Positions 54,466 through 63,814 of a DNA stretch of 64,000 nt are shown here, in pieces. Every line of letters starts with the position of its first letter. Within the stretch, counting starts at the first letter, position 1. The stretch is taken from assembly GCA_017547385.1 (NCBI GenBank), contig JAFYPU010000010.1:186001-250000 (forward strand), in the 5' to 3' direction. The notes below the pieces were generated by a model. The model saw only the letters and a list, made by a program, of their open reading frames with translations, searched no databases and was not told the origin of the DNA. This DNA comes from Bacteroidaceae bacterium (GTDB taxonomy: Bacteria > Bacteroidota > Bacteroidia > Bacteroidales > Bacteroidaceae). A program made the translations under genes and the position numbers.

Positions 54466-56430
54466 ATGCAAACACAGCCCAAAGCCTCAGCCTTTCTGCC
54501 CACCACACGCAAAGAGATGGAAGCACGCGGTTGGGAACAGGCCGACATCATCCTGTTTTCTGCCGATGCCTATGTGGATCATCCGTCGTTTGGTGCTGCC
54601 GTCATCGGTCGCCTGCTCGAAGCCGAGGGATGGCGTGTCTGCATCGTTCCGCAACCCGACTGGCACGGCGACTTCCGCGATTTCAAAAAGCTGGGACGCC
54701 CGCGCCTCTTCTTTGCCGTGGCACCGGGATGCATGGACTCCATGGTGAACAAATACACAGCCAACCGCCGGCTGCGCTCCGAGGATGCCTACAGCCCCGA
54801 CGGCCGGCACGACATGCGCCCGGAGTATCCCACCATCGTCTACAGCCAAATTCTGAAACAAATCTTCCCCGACACTCCCGTGGTGTTGGGAGGGATTGAA
54901 GCCTCATTGCGCCGCGTCAGCCACTTCGACTATTGGCAAAACCGTCTGCGCCCCTCCATTCTCTGCGACAGCGGTGCCGACTTGCTTATCTACGGCATGG
55001 GAGAGCTGCCCATCACAGATTTGTGCCGTCAGCTTGATGAGAAGTTATTGCACGGCATGGACGAACGCCATGTGGACGTAAAGAATTTTCACCAACTGCT
55101 ACATCGTTATCCCATAAAGCAAACGGTGGCACTCACCTCGGAAGCAAACATTCCGGGAGGGTGGCACGACAACGACATCCGCCTGCACAGTTACGAAGAG
55201 TGCTTGCGCAACCCACGACTGCAGGCCGAAAACTTCAAGCACGTGGAGGAGGAAAGCAACCGCTTGCAGCCCCAACGAATGATACAGCGCACGGCGGACC
55301 GATACGTGGTGGTGCAACCTCCCTATCCGCCGCTCACCACCGAACAGATAGACCGCTCGTTCGACCTTCCCTACACCCGCTTGCCCCACCCCAAATACAA
55401 GGGCAAGCACATCCCGGCCTACGAGATGATTAAGCACTCCGTCAACATTCACCGCGGATGTTTCGGCGGCTGTTCCTTCTGCACCATTTCCGCCCATCAG
55501 GGCAAGTTCATCATGAGTCGCTCAAAAGAGAGCATCCTGCGCGAAGTGGAGCAGATCACCCACATGCCCGACTTCAAAGGTTATCTCAGCGACCTCGGCG
55601 GCCCGTCGGCCAATATGTATCACATGGAGGGACGCGACAAAAGCCTGTGCCAACGCTGCAAACGTCCCTCGTGCATTCATCCGACCGTTTGCAAAAACCT
55701 GAACACCGACCACCGACCATTGCTCGACATTTATCGAGCCGTCGATGCACTGCCGGGCATCAAGAAGAGCTTCATCGGCAGCGGTGTGCGCTATGACCTG
55801 CTGCTGCATCGCTCGAAGGACGAGAACATCAACCGCGCTGCCGAACTCTACACTCGCGAACTCATCACACGGCACGTCTCCGGCCGCCTGAAAGTGGCAC
55901 CGGAGCACACTTCCGACCGCGTGCTGAACCTGATGCGAAAGCCCTCGTTCCAACAATTCCACGACTTCAAACGCATCTTCGACCGTATCAACCGCGAATG
56001 TGGGCTGCAGCAACAAATCATCCCCTACTTCATCTCTTCCCACCCGGGATGCACAGCCGAAGACATGGCCGAACTGGCTGCCGAAACCAAACAATTGGAT
56101 TTCCGATTGGAACAAGTGCAGGATTTCACCCCCACCCCGATGACCGTAAGCACCGAAGCGTGGCACAGCGGAGTGCATCCCTACACCATGGACCCCGTCT
56201 ACTCGGCCAAAACACCCGAAGAAAAATTGCGCCAACGCATGTTCTTCTTTTGGTACAAGCCGGAAGAGCGTGCCAACATCTGTGCCGCACTCCGACAACT
56301 GAAACGTGAAGACCTTATCGGCAGACTCTACCCCCAACAATCACGAACGCACAAGGAGAAAGCACAACAGCCAAACAAAAAATCCTCCCGTGCTTCCCAA
56401 CAAAGAAAAACAAAACCGAAGCGATTCTAA
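54466..56430 (+). CDS. YgiQ family radical SAM protein
   Basis: A 654-residue protein with the N-terminal UPF0313 domain (FLPTTRKEMEARGWEQADIILFSADAYVDHPSFG, in part), the radical SAM 4Fe-4S motif CFGGCSFC around residues 340-347 (HRGCFGGCSFCTI), and the C-terminal TPTPMTVSTEAWHSGVHPYT typical of YgiQ (in part). A basic Lys/Arg-rich tail ends it. The chemistry and substrate of YgiQ proteins are unknown; a tRNA or small-molecule modification has been guessed. It is followed by a divergently functional sigma-factor cluster after a 134-base gap. Confidence 0.92.
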   Translation: MQTQPKASAFLPTTRKEMEARGWEQADIILFSADAYVDHPSFGAAVIGRLLEAEGWRVCIVPQPDWHGDFRDFKKLGRPRLFFAVAPGCMDSMVNKYTANRRLRSEDAYSPDGRHDMRPEYPTIVYSQILKQIFPDTPVVLGGIEASLRRVSHFDYWQNRLRPSILCDSGADLLIYGMGELPITDLCRQLDEKLLHGMDERHVDVKNFHQLLHRYPIKQTVALTSEANIPGGWHDNDIRLHSYEECLRNPRLQAENFKHVEEESNRLQPQRMIQRTADRYVVVQPPYPPLTTEQIDRSFDLPYTRLPHPKYKGKHIPAYEMIKHSVNIHRGCFGGCSFCTISAHQGKFIMSRSKESILREVEQITHMPDFKGYLSDLGGPSANMYHMEGRDKSLCQRCKRPSCIHPTVCKNLNTDHRPLLDIYRAVDALPGIKKSFIGSGVRYDLLLHRSKDENINRAAELYTRELITRHVSGRLKVAPEHTSDRVLNLMRKPSFQQFHDFKRIFDRINRECGLQQQIIPYFISSHPGCTAEDMAELAAETKQLDFRLEQVQDFTPTPMTVSTEAWHSGVHPYTMDPVYSAKTPEEKLRQRMFFFWYKPEERANICAALRQLKREDLIGRLYPQQSRTHKEKAQQPNKKSSRASQQRKTKPKRF

Positions 56431-56564
56431 CGCATATCAGTCGGATGCAGAGCCATTATTCTATGGCTCTTTTTGTTTACACTAAACATTATTCTTACAG
56501 ATCACTCTCCTTTTCTGATTTACTTTTACCTCTGTTTTACGTCCTCATAGTAGAAACAATAATT

Positions 56565-57059
56565 ATGACGGAGGACAGATTTGACATATTGTCGAAGAGA
56601 ATCAGAGGTAAGCTGCTCGCGTTGGCGAAGAGCTTTGCGCTACCATCCGGTGTGGAACCCGATGATGTAGTGCAGGAGGCTATGATTGCACTTTGGGAAC
56701 TGACAGAGCAAGGTTACCCGATGAAGGATGCCGAGGCGATGGCCGTAAGACTGACGAAGAATATCTGTGTGAATCACTATCGAGAGGCACGACTGAAGGA
56801 GCAGGCACTGACACACGAGAACTACCTAGGCGGTACCGAAGCAACCATACTGACCGACAGCGAAGACCTGAAGCGCATACAGAAGAGCATCTATAGTTCG
56901 CTTACGACTACCATGCGGGAATATCTGCACCTGAGAAATGACGAAGGACTCTCACTCGACGAGATTGCAGCACGCACAGGTAAACCCAAAACAAGCATCA
57001 AGTCTACCCTGTCGAAAGCACGAAAACAGATGTTGGAACTAATAAAAGGTCAACTATGA
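56565..57059 (+). CDS. ECF-type RNA polymerase sigma factor
   Basis: A 164-residue sigma-70 family protein starting MTEDRFDILSKRIRGK. Region 2 is visible in LPSGVEPDDVVQEAMIALWEL (in part; DDVVQEAMI is the core-binding/-10 motif), and region 4 helix-turn-helix in LHLRNDEGLSLDEIAARTGKPKTSIKSTLSKARKQM (ends given). The start at 56565 is preferred because the longer frame adds a hydrophobic, non-conserved stretch. It overlaps the next gene by ATGA at 57056-57059, so they form a coupled sigma/anti-sigma pair. The target regulon is unknown, possibly the 57614 gene itself. Confidence 0.9.
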   Translation: MTEDRFDILSKRIRGKLLALAKSFALPSGVEPDDVVQEAMIALWELTEQGYPMKDAEAMAVRLTKNICVNHYREARLKEQALTHENYLGGTEATILTDSEDLKRIQKSIYSSLTTTMREYLHLRNDEGLSLDEIAARTGKPKTSIKSTLSKARKQMLELIKGQL

Positions 57060-57592
57060 TGGATATTAAGGATAAAGATACGCGTATGGCGCTTGTTTCC
57101 AAGTACCTTGAAGCAGAAACGACGGTGGCAGAGGAAACACTGCTCGCTGCCTATTATGCTGCGAATGAACCTGAGGAGGAAGAACAGAACATCGCCCTAA
57201 TGATACGAACGGAGCACGCCAACGAAACGCTGCTCTCCGAGGAAAGAACCGAGGAGTTTGACCATATCATGAGCCGAACAAAGCCCAAGCAACCAAGACC
57301 TTACCTTCAGCTTATGGCCTATACTGCCGGTACAGCTGCTGCCATTGCTCTGCTGCTTGTGCTCAACGTAGCTCTACCGCACGAGGCAAAACCAAGCAAG
57401 CCCATCACGCCCGTAGAGATTGCCGGATACGTGCAGCAACTGATGAACATGGAGGATGTAGAAACAATATCTGCATCACCTATTAAAGACTGCGTGCTTG
57501 TGACAGCCACGCTTACAGATGGCACTACCAAAATGTTCATTATGAACAAAAATTCTGAAGCAGGAAGTACTTCAATGCTAGCAATAAACTAA
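57056..57592 (+). CDS. Membrane protein, probable anti-sigma factor
   Basis: A 178-residue protein with an acidic, helical N-terminal cytoplasmic part (residues 1-85), a single membrane helix at about 86-107 (MAYTAGTAAAIALLLVLNVAL, in part), and a short extracytoplasmic domain (110-178). The topology and ATGA overlap with the sigma factor gene fit an anti-sigma factor, but no zinc-anti-sigma or FecR motif is seen, so the family is unassigned. Confidence 0.65.
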   Translation: MMDIKDKDTRMALVSKYLEAETTVAEETLLAAYYAANEPEEEEQNIALMIRTEHANETLLSEERTEEFDHIMSRTKPKQPRPYLQLMAYTAGTAAAIALLLVLNVALPHEAKPSKPITPVEIAGYVQQLMNMEDVETISASPIKDCVLVTATLTDGTTKMFIMNKNSEAGSTSMLAIN

Positions 57593-57613
57593 AACAACTA
57601 AAACAAAAAAATT

Positions 57614-58264
57614 ATGAGAACAATCCTACTGACGGCACTCTGTGCTGTAGTTATTAGCACCCAAGCCAAGGTGGCCAACGACACAATAGACAAGTATATC
57701 ATCGACAAACAAGCGGTAGCGCACTTTAACGGTTCGCAGCTTGTAGGCAAATACATATCGAAGTATAAGATTACCTACAAGAAAGGCAGAGGTGTGGTGG
57801 AGAGACACCACGTAATATATACGGATGATGTGGTAGAGAAAACCGTAAGGGAAATAGGAAACGGCAATGCTTCCATAATATCTATGACTAAAAAACCGCT
57901 TATCCTGGTAAACGGTATAGAAACCTCCCCTGCAGATTTTGCAAAGTTAAAGCCCGAAGATATCGCACACATCGAAGTCATCAAAGACACCGATTTAGCA
58001 ACCAGACAATGGGGCAGCAAGGGTCTCAACGGAGTAATCATTGTGACCACAAAAACATCATCAGGAAGTCAAAATTCGGGAGTTGCACTTATCATCGTAG
58101 ATGGCAAAGAAATCACTCCTACCCTATTTGCCAAGATAAAATCAGAAGACATAGAGAATGTAACTGTGCTCAAATCCGGTTCAACAGCTGCTCGGTCATA
58201 CGGCAATAAAGGTCGCAACGGAGTGATTATTGTGACCACGAAAGCCGGGAAAAAGAACAAATAG
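57614..58264 (+). CDS. Exported protein with two TonB-plug-like motifs and no barrel
   Basis: A 216-residue protein with a signal peptide (residues 1-18). It carries two tandem copies of about 53 residues (95-147 and 157-210), each ending in the SusC/TonB-dependent-receptor plug signature: GSKGLNGVIIVTTK and GNKGRNGVIIVTTK, preceded by a hydrophobic I(L/I)VNG/VDG and EDI...EVIKD / EDI...TVLKS. No transmembrane barrel follows. Such orphan plug domains occur fused to BlaR1-like sensors in Bacteroidetes; here it is the third gene of a sigma/anti-sigma cluster, so it may be a periplasmic signal partner. Function inferred only. Confidence 0.7.
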   Translation: MRTILLTALCAVVISTQAKVANDTIDKYIIDKQAVAHFNGSQLVGKYISKYKITYKKGRGVVERHHVIYTDDVVEKTVREIGNGNASIISMTKKPLILVNGIETSPADFAKLKPEDIAHIEVIKDTDLATRQWGSKGLNGVIIVTTKTSSGSQNSGVALIIVDGKEITPTLFAKIKSEDIENVTVLKSGSTAARSYGNKGRNGVIIVTTKAGKKNK

Positions 58265-58585
58265 ATGAGGATTGTTATGTAAATCAACATAAGCCGACAT
58301 ACCCTAAGGCCGACTAAAAAGTAGTTTTGGTTGGCCTCTTTGTTTTCAATTATGTTTCCAGTAGAGAGTGTCCTGACTATGAGAATGGTTGCTATTCTTC
58401 CAAAAGCATAATAGCATCCAATGTTTAGACTTCTGCTTCTTAAATAGAAAGTGTTATCAAAAGATTTATCAAAGTAGCAGAATGACTCTATAGGTTCATG
58501 AAGCGCACCTCTATTAGCCTCACGCCAAGCAATCCTCACCTATTACGGAGTAACATATTGTTCGATAACTGTCTACTGAGCGTTT
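58265..58585. other. Gap of 321 bases between the sigma cluster and the defence region
   Basis: No recognised gene. The minus strand has a weak open frame of about 90 codons (up to 58539) with a stretch AWREANRGALHE that might be a remnant of an AlbA_2-type ATPase, but nothing more supports it. Composition shifts to AT-rich here. Confidence 0.4.
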
Positions 58586-58925
58586 TTAGGTTTCTGTGAG
58601 ACTATTTTTCAAAGCAATACCCCTTGCTGTAAGGCGGTATTTCTGCAACTTACTTCGCTTCTTATTGGGTAAAGTAAATTCTATATAACCTTCTTCAAGA
58701 GCTGGTTTAATGTATGTACTGCAGAAATATGTTCGGTGCTTGATGCAGTTTTCCAATCTCAGCATACAGTCATTAACATCGTTCACACATAGTAGAACCA
58801 TCTTTATCAATGCCGATATAGATGTATCCGCCCTCCTTGTAGTTAAGGAACGCCACAACCTCCTTCTCAATATCAAGTTCAGATGTCAATTCTCTTTTAT
58901 ATTCTATGCGGTTGGTTTCTGGCAT
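58586..58925 (-). pseudogene. Remnant of an AlbA_2/Schlafen-type DNA-binding ATPase gene
   Basis: From the ATG at 58925 the frame gives MPETNRIEYKRELTSELD, a 46-codon AlbA_2 (AAA_4) N-terminus ending YIYIGIDKDGSTMCERC-stop. In another frame, directly after, the C-terminus of the same family is read: ENCIKHRTYFCSTYIKPALEEGY (in part) to ALKNSLTET-stop at 58586. The middle (roughly 350-400 residues) is missing. So an internal deletion fused the two ends. The family includes Schlafen-like and phage-defence ATPases. It lies 15 bases after the hsdR stop. Confidence 0.75.
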
Positions 58926-58940
58926 ACTAGTATTAATATG

Positions 58941-61900
58941 TTAGTCATTATATTTTTTGAAATTCTCTGCTTGTTCAAAGATTTCCTTGAATACCTCATC
59001 ATTCGTTACAGGAGGGAATCCATATTCGGCCAAAATGAGAATTAAATCCATTTTTAGTTCAGCTTTGATGTCATCACGCTTAGCCCAATCTGTGTATTTA
59101 GATTTATCATCCACAATCTTTTTGATCTCTCCTGCTAAAGTCTTCGCTTTATCTTTAGGATAGTCAAAACCAAATTGTTTGGTTACTGCAATTAAGATGT
59201 CGTAGAAGGATTTTTCTTCGTAGGTGATGCCTAATTCATTAAAAGACCTCTTCTCTTTATTGATTTCTTTTAGCAACTCAGCCATTTGACTTGCGACCTC
59301 AGTAAGAACTTCATCTGCAAATATGGCACTATCGCTACGGTCATTATACCGTTCAACAAGAGCATTAAGTCGTTTCGTGAAGTCTGTCCCTTTCATCTTA
59401 TTCACCTTCTTAAACTCTGTAATAACAGTCTTGAGTAGCCGCTCCATCAACTTCACTTTGGTATTGGGCATCTTCAATTTTGCCAATCTCTCCATATACT
59501 CTTCACTGAGTATATCAAAATTCTCTTTGTCATTACCAATTTGAATAATCTCTTCTACTCTCTCTGAAAGAATAGCCTCTTCAATCATTTTGCTCACCCG
59601 TTGATTCATCAGAGCTGCGTCTGGGGTATCACCCTTTGTAAGTTTATAAATAATAGAGCGAACACCACAGAAGAAGTATATATCCTCACGTTCCTTTGCA
59701 GATATTTGCTCACTATTACAACAGAGATTAAAGGCTGATTTTAACTTCTTCGTATGCCCCATAAATAGGTTCTCAGTCTCTTTTGTTGCTTGTATGAACT
59801 CAGACCCCTTTTTAAGGCAATCAAGCTGTTCTAATGGTGAACCTGTTGAGAATTTGGAATAATCAAACTTAGCAAACATTCGACGAAGTATATCCAACTC
59901 ATCCTTAACCATAGTGATAGATTGCTCTATAGTCTCAACAGAGTCGTCATCAGTTTCACCCGTTGCATATCTCTTTAGTGCAGTGTTCATATTGTTCTTT
60001 ATGCCAATATAATCGACCACCAAACCTTTATCCTTTCCAGGATATACACGGTTTACGCGTGATATTGTCTGCACAAGGGTATGCTGTTGCAAAGGTTTGT
60101 CAATGTACATCGTATCAAGACACGGCACATCAAAGCCCGTAATCCACATATCTACAACGATTGCAATCTTAAAGTTAGATTTCGGATTTTTAAACTGAGT
60201 ATCTAACTTCTTTCGGTCTTCGTCCGTCCCTAATAGGTTATACAGTTCCTGCTCATCATCCTTATTTCGAGTCATTACCAATTTGATGCGCTCTAAAGGG
60301 AGAGGGGTATTTCCATATAATGCAATGGACTCAGCAACCATTTCATATCGTGGTGTTGGTTTTGCCGTTTTGTTGGGAAGTTCTGCCCATTCGGGACGGA
60401 GGGAAACAATCTTCTTGTATAGGTTATATGCAATGTTACGGTTAGAGCAAACGAACATAGCCTTACCTTCTACCGTGCTACCTTCTGCGATACGGTTCTC
60501 ATAGTGAGCAATGAAATCCTCGGCAACAGCTTGCAGACGGTCAGGGTCGCCCAATATGCGTTCCATCTGTGTAACAGCTTGCTTACTAGCCTCAATCTGA
60601 TACTCATTTGTACCCTCTTCTGCACATTGTTGATAGTATTCTTCAATTTCTTGCAACTTGGCACTATCAAGCAAAACCTTTGCTGCGCGACCTTCATATA
60701 CGATGCGACGAGTAATATCATCTGCCACCGATTCTGTCATAGTATAGGCATCCACCACATCGCCAAAAACATCAATTGTAGCGTCAATAGGAGTTCCCGT
60801 AAAACCTACATAGGTTGCATTTGGCAATGAATCGTGTAGATACTTCGCAAACCCATAACTGCGCCTTACGCCACCCTCAGTTTGTCTCACTTGCAACGAT
60901 AGATTTGTCTGCGAACGATGTGCCTCATCAGAGATGCAAATAATGTTTGCACGCTCCGATAGGAGTTGTGTATCTTCTGTGAATTTGTGGATGGTGGTTA
61001 GGAATACGCCTCCACTTGTTCTACCTGCCAAATGTTCACGTAATTTGACTCTGCTTTCTACCTCAACCACACAGTCATCACCAATAAACTTTTTGGCAAC
61101 GCTGAACTGTTCCGAAAGTTGGGTGTCAAGGTCGGTGCGGTCTGTAATAAGTATGATTGTCGGACTTGCAAACTCTCTGCTACGCATCAACATGCGCGTG
61201 AGGAAGAGCATCGTAAAACTCTTGCCACAACCTGTGGCGCCGAAATAGGTGCCCCCCTTGCCATCGCCATCGGCATTTAGTTTCGAGTGTTGGCGAATGT
61301 TGTTGAAGAGTTTATGCGTCGCAAAGAACTGGGGATAACGACACACTATCTTCTGCTCTTTCTTTGAGGAGTCGGGCAAGAAAACAAAGTCTCTGATGAC
61401 ACTCAGCAATCTAGAACAATCCCTGTACCATCGTAAGTAACAAATTCACACCATCCGTCGCCTTATCCTCAGACTTCACTTTGCGCCAAGCATAGAAGAA
61501 TTCATAAGGGGTGAATAGCGATCCATACTTACTGTTCACACCATCGCTGATAACTACAAAAGCATTATACTTAAACAATTCAGGAATATCTCGACGATAG
61601 CGCACGGTCAGTTGAGTAAAGGCATCCTTTATTGTAGTCTCCTCCTTTACGGCGCTCTTGAACTCCAGCACTACCATCGGCAAACCATTAATGTAGATTA
61701 TGCCATCAGGAATACGCTTCTCCGTTCCTTTTATCTCCAACTGATTTACAATGCGGAAAATGTTGTTGCTCTCCGTTAAGAAATCAATGGGTTCAATAAA
61801 TAAGTCTGCCTTTGAACTATCTTCCCGCTTTATTGCAAAACCTTCCGTTATTAGGCGGAATGTATGAACATTATTCTCATACAATGAACCGCCAGCATTA

Positions 61901-62109
61901 GCTGTTAGGCGTGCAATAACGCTTTCCGTCTCCAACGAAGTTATCCCTTGCTCGGCATAACGACTCTGCAAATACACACGCAAGTCTTCACGAAGTAATA
62001 CATCGCTCAGTTCTTTGTGTATCTGCTCGCCATTCGTATAGATGTAGCCCTCTTGTTCAAATAGCTTCATTATTGCCATCTCAAGGGCGTGTTCGTTGAA
62101 GTGAGTCAT
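58941..62109 (-). pseudogene. hsdR: Type I restriction enzyme HsdR, frameshifted
   Basis: Two adjacent minus-strand frames together make a full HsdR of about 1050 residues. The first (62109-61411, 232 residues) holds the HsdR_N nuclease domain with PDGI...LEFKSA (PD-ExK core). The second (61409-58941, 822 residues) holds the helicase: Walker A GATGCGKS, DEAH in CISDEAHRSQ, GFTGTPID and the HTLVQTISRVNR motif VI, plus the C-terminal domain. The first stops at GLF-TAG; the second begins RLLSVIRDF one frame on, so a small indel near 61411 joins or splits them. Without recoding, restriction is lost. hsdM/hsdS are not in the window and would be beyond 64000. Confidence 0.85.
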
Positions 62110-62123
62110 AGGTGTAACCTCCT

Positions 62124-63446
62124 TTATTGTATAACGCTTTTGATTGAGTCGTCAAACTTCTCTCCTTTGATATATCCCTTCTTTACCTTATTGAAAGAAA
62201 TCTCTGTCAGCAAACCACGCTGCACAAGTCCCATGAGGTCTGTTTTGGCAGTTGTCGGCGTGATAAGGAATCTCGCCTGCACATCTTTCACGGTCAATAC
62301 CTCATTCGGGTTATCCATAAACATGCGTATAATCTGCGCTTGTCGTTCATTGATATCTCCCAATTGTAGGAATGTATTGGCAAGCATCTTTTCATCCTGC
62401 TTCTTCTTGATGTATGCTTGCAACTGCTTGAATGCTTTGTCCAATACCTTCAGGTTGTACATGATGAAGTATCCCACATCCATAAAGTCCGACTCTACAT
62501 ACAGATACGCTTTTTCGTATGACTTTTTTGAACTGGCAATGACACGCGATACCGACATGTACTCCATCAACCAATACCCCTGTTTCAACATGTACCAGTA
62601 AAACAGTGCGCGCGCCGTACGCCCGTTACCATCCACAAAGGGGTGCATGTAGGCAATCATAAAATGAATGATGATTCCCCGGATGATGGGATGTACAAAC
62701 ACTTTGGCGTTCGTTTCGTTAAAATATCTACACAACTCTTCAATGAATAAGGGTAATTCCTGATAAGGTGGCGGAGTATGCACCACTTCATGAGTGATGC
62801 CATCCTCTACCACTACATTATCATTTGTACGGAGCCTACCTGCATCCTCAGGATTTTCCAATGTCTTCTCCGTCATCAAGTGATGGATGTGGTAAACCAG
62901 TTCCGGAGTCAAGGGAGTCGCTTTGTTGTCAACGATAAACTGAATGGTCTGATAGTTATTAGCTATCATCTGCTGCGAACGGTCCTTGGGAGTCATCTTC
63001 TTGCGTAACATCTCCTTTGCTACCTTTCGTGTTGTTGCAGCCCCTTCTATTTGACTGGAATAAATCGCCTCTTCCATGAGAGAACTTATCAGATAGCGTT
63101 CTTTGTTGTCGCTCGTGATTACAGCACTATTACCCCATGAACCTCCAAAGTTCATGTCAAATTCATGGCACATGCGTTGCATTTTGTTTGTCAATCCGAA
63201 CCCTACGCCATATTTCTCCCATGTGTAGATAGTTGATGTTATTCGAGATGCCTTCACACGAATCCACAAATCTTGTGCCGACGGACAACCGTCAGGCCTT
63301 TTCTTGTATTTTACCGTATCCCAATATTCATATTCCTCATTGATTTTCTCAATCAATGTTTTCACCTGTTCATTCGACATTTGCGACTTGTCAAACAAAA
63401 CCTTGGCTAAATCCTGTTGGTTAAATCGGGGTGGTTGCTCTATCAT
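62124..63446 (-). CDS. Class II Fic family AMPylation protein
   Basis: A 440-residue protein. The Fic active-site motif HPFVDGNGRTAR is at residues about 268-279, all catalytic residues intact. An N-terminal inhibitory motif S-x-x-x-E-G (SSQIEGA) marks a class II Fic, whose glutamate blocks ATP until displaced. The C-terminal part (after about 375) is a winged-helix-like region (LTVKDVQARFLITPTTAKTDLMGLV, in part). Fic enzymes transfer AMP or other nucleotides to target proteins; the target is unknown. It ends 14 bases before hsdR and has a SD-like AAAGGAA and a promoter with an operator-like palindrome just upstream. Confidence 0.9.
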   Translation of the reverse strand: MIEQPPRFNQQDLAKVLFDKSQMSNEQVKTLIEKINEEYEYWDTVKYKKRPDGCPSAQDLWIRVKASRITSTIYTWEKYGVGFGLTNKMQRMCHEFDMNFGGSWGNSAVITSDNKERYLISSLMEEAIYSSQIEGAATTRKVAKEMLRKKMTPKDRSQQMIANNYQTIQFIVDNKATPLTPELVYHIHHLMTEKTLENPEDAGRLRTNDNVVVEDGITHEVVHTPPPYQELPLFIEELCRYFNETNAKVFVHPIIRGIIIHFMIAYMHPFVDGNGRTARALFYWYMLKQGYWLMEYMSVSRVIASSKKSYEKAYLYVESDFMDVGYFIMYNLKVLDKAFKQLQAYIKKKQDEKMLANTFLQLGDINERQAQIIRMFMDNPNEVLTVKDVQARFLITPTTAKTDLMGLVQRGLLTEISFNKVKKGYIKGEKFDDSIKSVIQ

Positions 63447-63475
63447 GGTTGCTTTCCTTTATAATTTTGATGCTA

Positions 63476-63520
63476 CAAAACTATAAAATTCTTTCCAATT
63501 TTGCAAGAATTGGAAAGAAT
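63476..63520 (-). promoter_or_regulatory. fic promoter with operator-like palindrome
   Basis: On the minus strand the -7 element TAGTTTTG (63476-63483) lies 30 bases upstream of the ATG. A perfect 13-bp inverted repeat, ATTCTTTCCAATT / AATTGGAAAGAAT (63488-63500 and 63508-63520, 7-base spacer), overlaps the -33 position, so a repressor binding there would block fic transcription. Confidence 0.65.
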
Positions 63521-63582
63521 TTAGAGTTGTAAGTTCCCGATCTCTTGTAAAAATGCGTTTAGAAGCATTAAGGTCTTGCCAA

Positions 63583-63708
63583 TCATTTCAAAGGGTAATT
63601 AATGCTCAACTCCTTGTGTATCTCCTCACCACTCGTATATATGTAACCCTCATTTTTGAATAGCTCCATTATAGCCATCTCAAGGGCGTGTTCGTTGAAG
63701 TGTGTCAT
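63583..63708 (-). pseudogene. Second, truncated hsdR 5' fragment
   Basis: The ATG at 63708 gives MTHFNEHALEMAIMELFKNE (first 20 residues), highly similar to the hsdR start at 62109; similarity ends after about 35 codons (IHKELS) and the frame stops at 63585 after 41 residues. It is a relic of another hsdR or of a duplication. Confidence 0.8.
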
Positions 63709-63814
63709 ACATTTATTATTTATACTTATTCAAATGAGTGGTAATCCCACTATTCTATATCAATATTAAAGCAGTCCTTCTTGACATCAAGTCTAATTTG
63801 CCTATATAGTTATG

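Noticed and set aside
58069-58539. 156-codon minus-strand frame overlapping the plug-motif gene
   Set aside because: Its 3' part is antisense to the exported plug-motif gene; only a weak AWREA-like stretch hints at anything, which is not enough.
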